A program made the position numbers and the translations under genes. From Acidocella aminolytica 101 = DSM 11237 (GTDB taxonomy: Bacteria; Pseudomonadota; Alphaproteobacteria; Acetobacterales; Acetobacteraceae): a stretch of 64,000 nucleotides of DNA. Location of the stretch: positions 1 through 64,000 of the forward strand of contig NZ_FQVJ01000010.1 in NCBI RefSeq assembly GCF_900129125.1, given 5' to 3'. This document shows, one piece after another, positions 52,338 to 61,017 of the stretch (position 1 is the first letter of the stretch; the number at the start of each line of letters is the position of its first letter). The notes below the pieces were generated by a model. The model ran no database searches and had not been told where the DNA came from. It saw nothing but the letters and a program-made list of their open reading frames with translations.

Positions 52338-52846
52338 TCCGCGTCCACCAATTTCACGGGGGTGACGCTGACCTGGGCGATGCCCTGGCTGATCATCCCC
52401 AGATCTCGCGCGGCGCCTTCTGAAAGGTCGAGCAGCCGGCCGTTATGGGGCATGCAGTCATTCACCTTGACCACCACGGAGCGGCTGGGGTCCTCGAGCA
52501 TGGCTACGCGTACCTTGGTGCCAAGCGGAATGCTGTGGGAGGCGGCGGTCATGCCGCTGGCGGTGAAGGTTGTGCCCGTGCAGGTATGGTGCAGGCCAGG
52601 GCCGGGCTTGTACCAGGAGGCGGTGCCGGTGATCTTGGGCCCGTTGGCAGCCAGAACAGGCGCGGATGGTGGCGGATTTGGCAAAGCGGCGGGCGGCGAT
52701 GTGAGGCTGGCTTGCGGCGCGGCGGCTGGCTGCGTGGCGCAGGCCGAAAGCAGGCAGGCCGCCAGCAGGGAGATGGCCAAAGCAGGCGCGAAGCGCGAAC
52801 GGCTCTGCCGAGCCGCCCCGCAGGGCGTTTGGGTGGTCACAACCAT
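52334..52846 (-). CDS. rlpA: RlpA-like lipoprotein (double-psi beta-barrel)
   Basis: A protein of about 170 residues with a signal peptide ending in LLSAC (lipobox), a Pro/Ala-rich spacer, and the RlpA domain: [37 protein letters not shown] (about residues 85-115) and [23 protein letters not shown]. In Pseudomonas RlpA is a septal lytic transglycosylase. ATG 52846 was preferred to a TTG 18 bases upstream. The SPOR domain often present is absent. Confidence 0.88.
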   Translation of the reverse strand: MVVTTQTPCGAARQSRSRFAPALAISLLAACLLSACATQPAAAPQASLTSPPAALPNPPPSAPVLAANGPKITGTASWYKPGPGLHHTCTGTTFTASGMTAASHSIPLGTKVRVAMLEDPSRSVVVKVNDCMPHNGRLLDLSEGAARDLGMISQGIAQVSVTPVKLVDAD

Positions 52847-53011
52847 GCAAGGGCTGTGGGACAAGAATGAGGCTTTTGCATGGCAAACCGTGTTGGGGCG
52901 TTATGTTGGCCCGGAAACTGCCTGGCGGTCTGGCTGTTTATACGGCAGGCATTTTACCTTTTTTGGCAACAGGCTTAATTGAGGAAAAACGTGAGATTTG
53001 GAGAAGCCGCT

Positions 53012-54856
53012 ATGCCCGCCTATCGTTCCCGTACCACTACCCATGGCCGCAATATGGCCGGCGCGCGCGGGCTGTGGCGCGCGACTGGCATGAAAGATGC
53101 GGATTTTGGCAAGCCGATTATCGCGGTGGCCAATAGCTTCACGCAGTTTGTGCCTGGCCATGTGCATTTGAAGGATCTCGGGCAACTGGTGGCGGGTGAG
53201 ATTGAGGCCGCAGGCGGTGTGGCCAAGGAGTTTAACACCATCGCCGTGGATGACGGCATCGCCATGGGGCATGATGGGATGCTCTATTCACTGCCGTCGC
53301 GTGAATTGATCGCCGATAGCGTGGAATACATGGTCAACGCCCATTGCGCGGATGCGCTGGTGTGTATCTCCAACTGCGACAAGATCACGCCGGGCATGTT
53401 GATGGCCTCACTGCGGCTGAACATCCCGACCGTGTTTGTCTCCGGCGGGCCGATGGAAGCGGGCAAGGTTGTGGTGAAGGGGGCCAAGCGCGCGCTGGAC
53501 TTGGTGGATGCCATGGTTGTGGCCGCCGATGATAGCTACTCCGACGAGGAGGTGCAGACCATCGAGCGTTCGGCGTGCCCGACCTGCGGTTCGTGCTCCG
53601 GCATGTTCACCGCCAATTCCATGAACTGCCTGACGGAAGCGCTGGGGCTCTCTCTGCCCGGCAATGGCTCGACTTTGGCGACCCATGCCGACCGTGAAAA
53701 ATTGTTCCGTGAGGCGGGGCATTTAATCGTGGATCTGGCCCGGCGCTGGTACGAGCAGGACGATGCCACCGCCCTGCCGCGCGGGATCGCCAGCTTCAAG
53801 GCGTTCGAGAATGCGATGAGCCTGGATATCGCCATGGGCGGCTCCACCAATACGGTGCTGCATCTGCTGGCCGCCGCGCAGGAAGGCGGGGTGGATTTCA
53901 CCATGGCGGATATTGACCGGCTCTCTCGCCGCGTCCCGTGCCTGTGCAAGGTGGCCCCTGCGAAGAGCGATGTGCATATGGAGGACGTTCACCGCGCGGG
54001 CGGCATCATGTCCATCCTGGGCGAGTTGGAGCGTGCGGGGCTGCTGGATACCTCTCTGCCGACCGTGCACTCCAAGACCATGGGCGAGGCGTTGAACCGG
54101 TGGGACATCACCCGGACGAATAGTGAGGACGTGAAGAATTTCTATCTCGCCGCACCTGGTGGCGTGCCGACCCAGGTAGCGTTCAGCCAGAATGCGCGCT
54201 GGGATGACCTGGATACCGACCGGGAAAACGGCGTGATCCGGTCCGCAGCGCATCCATTCTCGAAGGATGGCGGGCTGGCGGTGCTGTTCGGCAATCTGGC
54301 GCCGGAAGGCTGTATCGTGAAAACCGCAGGCGTGGACGAGAGCATTCTGACCTTCAGGGGCACCGCGCGGGTGTTTGAGAGCCAGGATACGGCGGTCTCG
54401 GGGATTTTGAGCGGCGTCGTGAAGGCGGGTGAGATTGTGGTGATCCGCTATGAAGGGCCGAAGGGCGGGCCCGGTATGCAGGAGATGCTGTACCCGACCA
54501 GTTATCTGAAATCCAAGGGCCTGGGCAAAGCCTGCGCTTTGATTACCGATGGGCGTTTCTCCGGCGGCACGTCCGGGCTTTCTATCGGCCATGTCTCGCC
54601 GGAAGCGGCGGAAGGCGGGTTGATCGGACTAGTGGAGACGGGCGATGAGATCCTGATCGACATTCCAAATCGAGGTGTGACGCTCAATGTTGCGGATGAG
54701 GTTCTGGCTGAACGTCGCGCCGCGCAGGACGCAAAGGGGTGGAAGCCCGCCGAGCCGCGCAAGCGCAACGTCTCCCCGGCGCTGCGGGCCTATGCGGCCA
54801 TGACCACCAACGCCGCTAAGGGCGCGGTACGGGATGTGACCCAAGTCGAACGCTGA
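53012..54856 (+). CDS. ilvD: Dihydroxy-acid dehydratase
   Basis: This 614-residue iron-sulfur enzyme catalyses the third step of branched-chain amino-acid synthesis. Cys ligands of the cluster lie in [10 protein letters not shown] and [18 protein letters not shown], and the [19 protein letters not shown] start is typical. ATG 53012 follows GGAG by 8 bases; the frame opens earlier but without a better site. The late [20 protein letters not shown] block binds substrate/metal. It is followed by an inverted repeat. Confidence 0.96.
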   Translation: MPAYRSRTTTHGRNMAGARGLWRATGMKDADFGKPIIAVANSFTQFVPGHVHLKDLGQLVAGEIEAAGGVAKEFNTIAVDDGIAMGHDGMLYSLPSRELIADSVEYMVNAHCADALVCISNCDKITPGMLMASLRLNIPTVFVSGGPMEAGKVVVKGAKRALDLVDAMVVAADDSYSDEEVQTIERSACPTCGSCSGMFTANSMNCLTEALGLSLPGNGSTLATHADREKLFREAGHLIVDLARRWYEQDDATALPRGIASFKAFENAMSLDIAMGGSTNTVLHLLAAAQEGGVDFTMADIDRLSRRVPCLCKVAPAKSDVHMEDVHRAGGIMSILGELERAGLLDTSLPTVHSKTMGEALNRWDITRTNSEDVKNFYLAAPGGVPTQVAFSQNARWDDLDTDRENGVIRSAAHPFSKDGGLAVLFGNLAPEGCIVKTAGVDESILTFRGTARVFESQDTAVSGILSGVVKAGEIVVIRYEGPKGGPGMQEMLYPTSYLKSKGLGKACALITDGRFSGGTSGLSIGHVSPEAAEGGLIGLVETGDEILIDIPNRGVTLNVADEVLAERRAAQDAKGWKPAEPRKRNVSPALRAYAAMTTNAAKGAVRDVTQVER

Positions 54857-54861
54857 CTTTT

Positions 54862-54895
54862 TGGAGCCGGAAAAAGTTAATCTATTTCCGGTTTC
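54862..54895 (+). terminator. Probable terminator of ilvD
   Basis: CCGGAAA (54867-54873) and TTTCCGG (54885-54891) form a perfect 7-bp stem with an 11-base loop, extendable by wobble pairs. The T-tail is short (GTTTC). Confidence 0.5.
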
Positions 54896-54949
54896 AAAAA
54901 CGACACAAATGCTTTCCTTTCACGTGCAAAGCTGCATTAATGGTGTTGC

Positions 54950-57184
54950 TTGAACGAAGTGAACCTGAAGTTGCAGCTTAAGGTGGAAAGCATTTGCGAT
55001 GGCAGGGGTAGAAAAACGGTGCACATAACGGCGCCTAATGGGCAGCAAACATGCCTGGGGCCTGTTGAATGCTGGCCCCATACACTGCGCCTGATGTGGC
55101 ATGTCTGTCTTAGCTCGCCTTTGCCGTCCTGCCTTTATTGGGGCGAGGCGCGGTTGATGCTGTTCAACGGCGCATGGGGCGAGCTGCATGGGATGCAGCC
55201 CGAGGGGGCTCTGGGCCACCCCGCCGATGAGGCTTGGCCGGAGGGCTGGGCGGAGCGGGCGCCAAGGCTGCGCCGTTTACACGAGCAGCAACGCGCTGGG
55301 TTTGAGCGGTTGCATATCAAGCTAGGGGCAAGCGGCCGCCAGGAAGAGATGCTCTGGCACCACGATATTATTCCCGTGTTGGATGAGCGTGGGCGTGTTG
55401 CGGGATTTTTTGAGCAGGCGCATGAGCTAAGCAGCCAAGCCTTGCAGGAGCATCGCCGCGCGCTGGAGAGCCTTAACTATATCGCCACCGCGACCATCGC
55501 CGAGAAAGACCCGGAAAAGATCCTCCAGATGGTGACGGATGCCGGGGTGGAGCTCTCCCGCGCGGCGTTTGGCGCTTTTTTCTATCATGTGGTGAACGAG
55601 GCCGGGGAGCGTATGATGCTCTACACGCTCTCCGGTGCACCGCGTGCGGCCTTCGCGCATTTTCCGATGCCGCGCCGGACGATCCTGCTTTCGGAAACGT
55701 TTGAGAGCGCGGCGATTATCAGGCTGGATGATATTACCGCCGACCCGCGCTATGGGCTGAATTTGCCGCTGAGCGGGATGCCGAAAGGGCATTTGCCGGT
55801 GTCCAGCTATATGGCCGTGCCCGTGGCCTCACGCGAGGGGCGGCCGATTGGCACGTTGCTGTTGGGGCACCCGGCGCGCGCGCGTTTTACCGCCCGGCAT
55901 GAGGAACTGATGAGAGGCTTGGCAGCGCAGGCGGCGATTGCCATTGAGAATGCACGGCTGATCCAGCGTGTGCGTGAAGCCAATGAAACGCTTGAGCAAC
56001 GCGTGGCCGCCAGCACCAAGGAACTGACCGAGGCGCATGAGGCGTTGCGCCAGGCGCAGAAAATGGAGGCGGTGGGCCAACTGACCGGCGGGATTGCGCA
56101 TGATTTTAATAATCTGCTGCAGGGAATCAGCGGCAGCCTGGAATTACTCGGGCGGCGCCTGGAGCAGGGGCAGACGCAAGGGCTGGAGCGGTTTTTGCGC
56201 GGGGCGCAGGATTCTGCCCAACGCGCGGCGTCGCTCACGCAAAGGCTGCTGGCGTTCTCCCGCCGCCAGACGCTCGACCCGCGACCTGTGGATGCCGGGC
56301 GGCTGGTGAAGGGGGTGAGCGATCTGATCCAGCGCGCCGTTGGGCCAGCTATCACGCTGGATGTGATGGTGCCCGAAGAGTGCTGCGCCGTGCTGGTGGA
56401 TGCTGTGCAGCTTGAGAATGCGCTGTTGAACCTCTCTATCAATGCGCGTGATGCGATGCCCAATGGCGGGCGCCTCAGTTTTGAGATTACCCATCAGCGG
56501 CTGGATGCAGAGAAGGCGCGCGAGTTTGATCTGCCGCTGGGCAAGTATCTGTCGATTTGCGTGACCGATACCGGGTTTGGGATTCCAAAGGATATTCTGG
56601 GACGAATTTTCGATCCGTTTTTCACCACCAAACCGGTGGGGCAGGGCACCGGGTTGGGGCTTTCCATGGTGCATGGGTTTGTCCGGCAATCTGGCGGACA
56701 TGTGGATGTGCAGTCCATGCCTGGGCTGGGGACGCGGGTGTTTGTTTATCTGCCGTGCCATACGGGTGAGGCCGCGCCGGAGATGGAGCCGGTGGCGGGG
56801 CGTTTGCCGCGTGCCCGTCGGGGCGAGCGGGTGCTGGTGGTGGATGATGAGGTAATGGTCCGCGCGCCGATTGTGGAAATGTTGCGCGAGGCCGGTTTTG
56901 AGGTGCTGGAAGCCGAACACGCCTCCGCCGCGCAGAGCGTGCTGCGGGAGCAAAAAGGGGTGAGGCTGCTGGTGGCGGATCTTGGCCTGCCCGGCGGGGT
57001 AGATGGGCAGGAACTGGCGGTGCTGGCGCGCGCTGCGGACCCGACGCTGAAAGTGCTGTTTATCACCGGCTATGCGGAACAAGCTTTATCCGGCCAGGAG
57101 CTTGAGCCTGGGATGGCCGTCATCGCCAAGCCGTTCGCGATGACGGATCTGGCGCAGACCATTTGCGAGATGCTGCGCGGGTAG
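54950..57184 (+). CDS. Hybrid sensor histidine kinase (PAS-GAF-HisKA-HATPase-REC)
   Basis: This 744-residue cytoplasmic protein has a PAS-like domain (about 35-140), a GAF domain (about 180-330), a coiled linker, a kinase with phospho-acceptor His384 in GGIAHDFNNLLQG, ATPase boxes NLSINARDAMPNGG, VTDTGFGIPK and GTGLGLSMVHGF, and a receiver domain with Asp677 in VADLGLPG. No membrane segment is seen. The proposed TTG start has weak support. The PAS part resembles those of bacteriophytochrome-related kinases without the GAF-PHY chromophore Cys, so the stimulus is unknown. The cognate output regulator is not adjacent. Confidence 0.88.
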   Translation: MNEVNLKLQLKVESICDGRGRKTVHITAPNGQQTCLGPVECWPHTLRLMWHVCLSSPLPSCLYWGEARLMLFNGAWGELHGMQPEGALGHPADEAWPEGWAERAPRLRRLHEQQRAGFERLHIKLGASGRQEEMLWHHDIIPVLDERGRVAGFFEQAHELSSQALQEHRRALESLNYIATATIAEKDPEKILQMVTDAGVELSRAAFGAFFYHVVNEAGERMMLYTLSGAPRAAFAHFPMPRRTILLSETFESAAIIRLDDITADPRYGLNLPLSGMPKGHLPVSSYMAVPVASREGRPIGTLLLGHPARARFTARHEELMRGLAAQAAIAIENARLIQRVREANETLEQRVAASTKELTEAHEALRQAQKMEAVGQLTGGIAHDFNNLLQGISGSLELLGRRLEQGQTQGLERFLRGAQDSAQRAASLTQRLLAFSRRQTLDPRPVDAGRLVKGVSDLIQRAVGPAITLDVMVPEECCAVLVDAVQLENALLNLSINARDAMPNGGRLSFEITHQRLDAEKAREFDLPLGKYLSICVTDTGFGIPKDILGRIFDPFFTTKPVGQGTGLGLSMVHGFVRQSGGHVDVQSMPGLGTRVFVYLPCHTGEAAPEMEPVAGRLPRARRGERVLVVDDEVMVRAPIVEMLREAGFEVLEAEHASAAQSVLREQKGVRLLVADLGLPGGVDGQELAVLARAADPTLKVLFITGYAEQALSGQELEPGMAVIAKPFAMTDLAQTICEMLRG

Positions 57185-57187
57185 GGG

Positions 57188-58129
57188 TTATTCGCTGTCG
57201 GCTAGGCGGTTCTGGGCCTGGGAGACAAAGCTGCCCGGCGGCACGGAGCGGGTGAGCCAGACATTGCCGCCAATCACCGAATCCCGCCCGACGGTGACGC
57301 GGCCTAGAATGGTGGCGCCCGCATAGATCACTACATTATCCTCGATGATCGGGTGGCGCGGCTCGCCTTTGACCAGTGCGCCGGTCTCGTCCTCGGTAAA
57401 GCTTTTCGCGCCGAGCGTGACGTGCTGGTAGAGCCGCACATTCTCGCCGATGACGGTGGTTTGGCCGATCACCACGCCGATTCCGTGGTCGATGAAGAAA
57501 TGCGGGCCGATTTTAGCTTCCGGGTGAATGTCGATGGCGGTTTCAGTCTGGGAGATGCTGGCCAGTAAACGCGGCACCAGGGGCGCGCCCAGCTTGTAGA
57601 GCGCATGGGCAAGGCGGTGATGGATAACGGCGCGTATGCCTGGATAGCAGAGCAGTACTTCCGCCAGGGAGGTCGCGGCCGGGTCACCGGAATAAGCGGC
57701 TTTGACGTCGCCCACCAGGGCGGTGCGGATAGCGGGGAGTTGGGCCGCGAAGTCGCGCACGATGTCGCAGGCGGCGCATTCAGCCTCCTCGAACCGGGCT
57801 TTGTTTTCCGGCGCCAGAAACAGCAGGCCGCGGCGTACTTGCTCGGTCAGGGCGGCCAGGGTGCGGGTGAGGGTGAGGCCGACAAAATAATCGATGGTTT
57901 CGTCAGTCAGGTCCGGGCAGCCGTAATGGCTGGGGAATAAGGCCGCGAATAGCCCGTCGCGGATGCGGATGAGTGCGTCACGGGACGGGAGTTCACGCAC
58001 ATGGCCCTGATAGCGGATTTTGTGCGTGACCTCGCGCGAATGGCGCAGGCCAGCAACAATGGCGTCCAGATTGGACGCGCTGGTTTGCGTGGCAGCGGGG
58101 ACCTTGGCTGTCTGGTCGTCAATGCCCAT
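57188..58129 (-). CDS. cysE: Serine O-acetyltransferase (EpsC/CysE long type)
   Basis: This 313-residue enzyme makes O-acetylserine, the carbon skeleton for cysteine. The C-terminal left-handed beta helix has AIDIHPEAKIGPHFFIDHGIG and NVRLYQHVTLGAKSF, with catalytic His in this area, and GEPRHPIIEDNVVIYAGATILG. The long N-terminal helical domain (about 1-180) matches the EpsC-like SAT subgroup, not E. coli CysE. It diverges from the sulfite reductase gene with 295 bases between the starts. Confidence 0.93.
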   Translation of the reverse strand: MGIDDQTAKVPAATQTSASNLDAIVAGLRHSREVTHKIRYQGHVRELPSRDALIRIRDGLFAALFPSHYGCPDLTDETIDYFVGLTLTRTLAALTEQVRRGLLFLAPENKARFEEAECAACDIVRDFAAQLPAIRTALVGDVKAAYSGDPAATSLAEVLLCYPGIRAVIHHRLAHALYKLGAPLVPRLLASISQTETAIDIHPEAKIGPHFFIDHGIGVVIGQTTVIGENVRLYQHVTLGAKSFTEDETGALVKGEPRHPIIEDNVVIYAGATILGRVTVGRDSVIGGNVWLTRSVPPGSFVSQAQNRLADSE

Positions 58130-58281
58130 GGGATGAACCCGGTATAGTTGGCAGTTTCATGATAGAGGCTAGTGCAGCCGCTGGTGGCTGTAAACGGGCT
58201 GAAAAGATGGGCAGGTTTGGCCTGGGTGTGGGAATTGCCTCTGGCCTATTGGACTCGTGGAAAAATTTGGTGCGGGCGCGA

Positions 58282-58404
58282 ATGTGTAGAGCAAAACCGT
58301 CTATTATTTTTCTTTTTTGGCGGTTTGGTGTAGAAAAAAATCTCTCTGCTGGGTCCGTGCTGCTGGTGGAGAGGAGATTTTTGCCCGGCGCGGAAGTTTG
58401 GTGA
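58282..58404 (+). CDS. Possible 40-residue leader ORF upstream of cysI
   Basis: An ORF beginning Met-Cys-Arg-Ala-Lys fills the leader of the sulfite reductase gene. Its TGA lies inside an in-frame GTG (58401) of the next gene and 20 bases before the ATG used here. The SD sequence before it is weak, and Cys is codon 2. A hairpin (58336-58382) lies within it. It could be a cysteine-sensing leader peptide, but it could equally be a chance frame. Confidence 0.35.
   Translation: MCRAKPSIIFLFWRFGVEKNLSAGSVLLVERRFLPGAEVW
58336..58382 (+). promoter_or_regulatory. Attenuator-like hairpin in the cysI leader
   Basis: AAAAATCTCTCT (58336-58347) pairs imperfectly with AGAGGAGATTTTT (58370-58382), one bulged G, 22-base loop. 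The right arm ends in a T-run, so on the plus strand it can resemble a terminator placed ahead of the coding region. Confidence 0.45.
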
Positions 58405-58424
58405 GTGAGAGAGCAGACCCGAAA

Positions 58425-60419
58425 ATGGCATTGCATGTGATTACAGGAAACCGGCTGGCGGATGGTATTTCCGTCTGGTTCGCCGGGGAGGCCGGGTGGG
58501 CTGAACATGTGGATCAGGCCCGCGCCTATGACGAGGTCGGGCTGGAGGCTGCTTTGGACCAGGCCAAGCCCGCGGACGCGGAGCTGCATGTGGTTGATAT
58601 TCGCGCTGTGGATGTGACGCAGGAGGATGGCAAGCTGTTCCCTGTCGCGCATCGTGAGCAGATCCGCGCGCGGGGGCCGTCTGTCCGTGCGGATTTACCG
58701 GCCGGTGTGTGGCATGATGGTGCCAAGGCGCTGCCGCCGCTGCCCTCTGAGAGCTCAACCTCGCCTTTCGCAGGGATTTACCGTTACGATGATTATGATC
58801 GGGACTTTTTGCGCCAGCGCGCCAAGGAGTTCGGCGCCCAGGTGGCGCGGCGCCAGGCAGGGGAATTATCCGAGGAAGAATTCAAGCCGCTGCGGCTGAT
58901 GAATGGTGTGTATCTGCAGCTTCATGCCTACATGCTGCGTATTGCAATTCCCTATGGAGTGCTGAGCGCCACCCAGCTTCGCCAGTTGGCTTATGTGGCC
59001 CGGCATTATGACCGTGGGTATGGACATTTCACCACCCGCCAGAACATCCAGTTTAACTGGCTGCGGCTCGAGGATGTGCCTGACGCGCTGGCAGCTTTGG
59101 CCGAGGCGGATATTCATGGCATCCAGACCAGCGGAAACTGCATCCGCAACACCACCACAGATGAATTTGCCGGGGCCGCCGCCGATGAAATTATCGACCC
59201 GCGTCTTTATGCAGAGATCATTCGCCAATGGTCCACGGACCACCCGGAGTTTACCTATCTGCCGCGCAAGTTCAAGATTGCCATTGTCGGCGCCGAGCAT
59301 GACCGTGCGGCGGTACGGGTTCATGACATTGGGCTTGAAGCCTACAAGAATGACAAGGGTGAGCCAGTGTTCCGCGTGTTTGCGGGCGGCGGGCTGGGGC
59401 GCTCGCCGTATGTGGCGGTGAAGCTGCGTGAGGAGGTGAAGCTGGCGGAATTGCTGCGTTATTGTGAGGCGATTCTGCGTGTTTATAACGCGCTTGGCCG
59501 CCGCGATAATATTTACAAGGCGCGTATCAAGATTCTGATCCGCGAGATGAAGCCTGAAGCTTTCATCAAGATGGTTGAAGATGAGTACGCCGCGCTGCCC
59601 GCTGATTATTGCGTGCTGACGGATGAGATTGTGCAGGCCGTGGCCGCGCGCTTCCCGGCACCGGAATTCCCGCGTCAGGACACGGGTATTTTGAAAGCGG
59701 AGGTGCTGGATGACCGCGCGCTGGCCCGCTGGGTGAAGCAGAACACGCATCCGCACAAGGCGCTGGGCTATGTGTCGGCGGTGATTTCGCTGAAGCCTGT
59801 TGGCGGGATTCCCGGCGACGCCAGTGCCGAGGAAATGGAGATTATCGCGGATCTGGCCGACAAATATTCCAACGGCGAGATCCGTGTGTCGCATGTGCAA
59901 AATCTGGTTCTGCCGCATGTGGCCAAGGATGATGTGCCCGCTCTGTTCAGGGCGCTGGTGAAGGCCGGGCTCGCTTCCGATAATTTGGGACTGGTGACGG
60001 ATATTATCGCGTGCCCGGGCATGGATTATTGCGCGTTGGCCACAGCGCGTTCCATTCCGGTGGCGCAGCGCATCGCCGAGCGGCTGGCGCCGCGTCAGCA
60101 TGAGATCGGCACGTTGTATGTGAATATTTCCGGCTGCATCAATGCGTGCGGGCATCACCATGTTGGCCATATCGGGCTGCTGGGCGTCGATAAGAACGGC
60201 GAGGAAGTGTATCAGATCACGCTGGGTGGGGCTGCGGATGAGAAGGCGGCAATCGGCAAGATTATAGGCCCGGCCGTGCCGACCGCGAAGGTGCCGGACG
60301 CGATTGACGCGCTGGTGAATGCATATCTGAATGTCCGTGAAACGGGCGAACGCTTTATCGACACTTACCGGCGCCTAGGCGCCGCACCCTTCAAGGAAGC
60401 GATCTATGCCACTCATTGA
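58425..60419 (+). CDS. cysI: DUF2849-sulfite reductase hemoprotein fusion
   Basis: A 664-residue chain whose first roughly 95 residues match DUF2849 (LHVITGNRLADGISVWF) and whose remainder is a sulfite reductase hemoprotein reducing sulfite to sulfide. Blocks are LRLMNGVYLQLHAYMLRIAIPYG (about 165-190), GYGHFTTRQNIQFNW, and cluster/siroheme Cys in CPGMDYCALA and SGCINACGHHHVGHIG. In many alphaproteobacteria DUF2849 is a separate gene before cysI, so this is a fusion, with no stop between. DUF934 follows. ATG 58425 is the usual DUF2849 start; GTG 58401 has a nearer SD. No flavoprotein partner (cysJ) is present. Confidence 0.92.
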   Translation: MALHVITGNRLADGISVWFAGEAGWAEHVDQARAYDEVGLEAALDQAKPADAELHVVDIRAVDVTQEDGKLFPVAHREQIRARGPSVRADLPAGVWHDGAKALPPLPSESSTSPFAGIYRYDDYDRDFLRQRAKEFGAQVARRQAGELSEEEFKPLRLMNGVYLQLHAYMLRIAIPYGVLSATQLRQLAYVARHYDRGYGHFTTRQNIQFNWLRLEDVPDALAALAEADIHGIQTSGNCIRNTTTDEFAGAAADEIIDPRLYAEIIRQWSTDHPEFTYLPRKFKIAIVGAEHDRAAVRVHDIGLEAYKNDKGEPVFRVFAGGGLGRSPYVAVKLREEVKLAELLRYCEAILRVYNALGRRDNIYKARIKILIREMKPEAFIKMVEDEYAALPADYCVLTDEIVQAVAARFPAPEFPRQDTGILKAEVLDDRALARWVKQNTHPHKALGYVSAVISLKPVGGIPGDASAEEMEIIADLADKYSNGEIRVSHVQNLVLPHVAKDDVPALFRALVKAGLASDNLGLVTDIIACPGMDYCALATARSIPVAQRIAERLAPRQHEIGTLYVNISGCINACGHHHVGHIGLLGVDKNGEEVYQITLGGAADEKAAIGKIIGPAVPTAKVPDAIDALVNAYLNVRETGERFIDTYRRLGAAPFKEAIYATH

Positions 60420-60786
60420 TGCCAAGGGCGAAGCGATTGTCGATGCTGCCGCGCCGGATGAGCTACTATCGCCCGACGCCGACCTGACAGCCCTGCTGCC
60501 GCGTTTGGGGGAATTGGCTGTGATTGCGGTGGAGTTTCCGAAATTTCGTGATGGGCGCGGCTTTACCCTGGCGCGCGGCCTACGCCAGCGCGGCTATCAA
60601 GGGGATTTGCGCGCCGTGGGGCATTTTCTGCCGGACCAGTTTGGCGCGCTGATTGCCTGCGGATTTACAAGCTTCGACACCCCGCCCGAACACAGTCCGG
60701 CACAATTTGCTGCCGCCTTGGCCAAGCACCGCCAGCCGGGGCAGTTGCTGCGGCGGTCTCTGGGGCGGGCGTTGGAAACGGCGTAA
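60406..60786 (+). CDS. DUF934 sulfite-reduction accessory protein
   Basis: A 126-residue protein with FPKFRDGRGFTLARGLRQRGYQGDLRAVG (about 48-76) and FLPDQFGALIACGFTSFD, the DUF934 signature. The family always sits beside alphaproteobacterial and betaproteobacterial cysI and is thought to help electron delivery or assembly, but no activity is proven. It overlaps the fusion gene by 14 bases, and a terminator follows. Confidence 0.88.
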   Translation: MPLIDAKGEAIVDAAAPDELLSPDADLTALLPRLGELAVIAVEFPKFRDGRGFTLARGLRQRGYQGDLRAVGHFLPDQFGALIACGFTSFDTPPEHSPAQFAAALAKHRQPGQLLRRSLGRALETA

Positions 60787-60812
60787 GCGCAACAGGCTTT
60801 CGGATTTGTTGA

Positions 60813-60848
60813 GAAAAGGCGGAGAGTTGGTCTTCGCCCTTTCTTTTT
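60813..60848 (+). terminator. Probable terminator of the cysI-DUF934 unit
   Basis: GAAAAGGCG pairs with CGCCCTTTC with one mismatch, and TTTTT follows at 60844-60848. Confidence 0.55.
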
Positions 60849-60849
60849 G

Positions 60850-61017
60850 GATAAAATGTCGTCGATATTATTTATAAATCAGTCAATAAATGGATAAATA
60901 TAAAAAATAGATCCAAAATTAAGTCACTTTTCTGTTATTTTGTTGCTTTTTGTTTTTGAATCGTCCAGGCATGCCCTAAGCCACTCTCGATCTATTTGGT
61001 TTTTCACTGGAGGGTGC
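60850..61017. other. AT-rich intergenic region before the Hint gene
   Basis: Bases 60850 to about 60960 are conspicuously AT-rich, with tracts of A and T such as ATAAAAAATAG and GTTGCTTTTTGTTTTTG, unlike the GC-rich surroundings. It holds no gene; it probably carries the promoter of the Hint-domain gene, and may be nucleoid-protein bound. The last part gives a good ribosome site (GGAGG) before ATG 61018. Confidence 0.6.

Noticed and set aside
52867-53011. Leader peptide for ilvD attenuation
   Set aside because: A short frame rich in Leu and Ala precedes ilvD but lacks runs of Ile, Val and Leu codons and a terminator pair.
60850-61017. Insertion sequence or phage remnant in the AT-rich region
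   Set aside because: No transposase, terminal inverted repeats or target duplication can be seen; only base composition is unusual.
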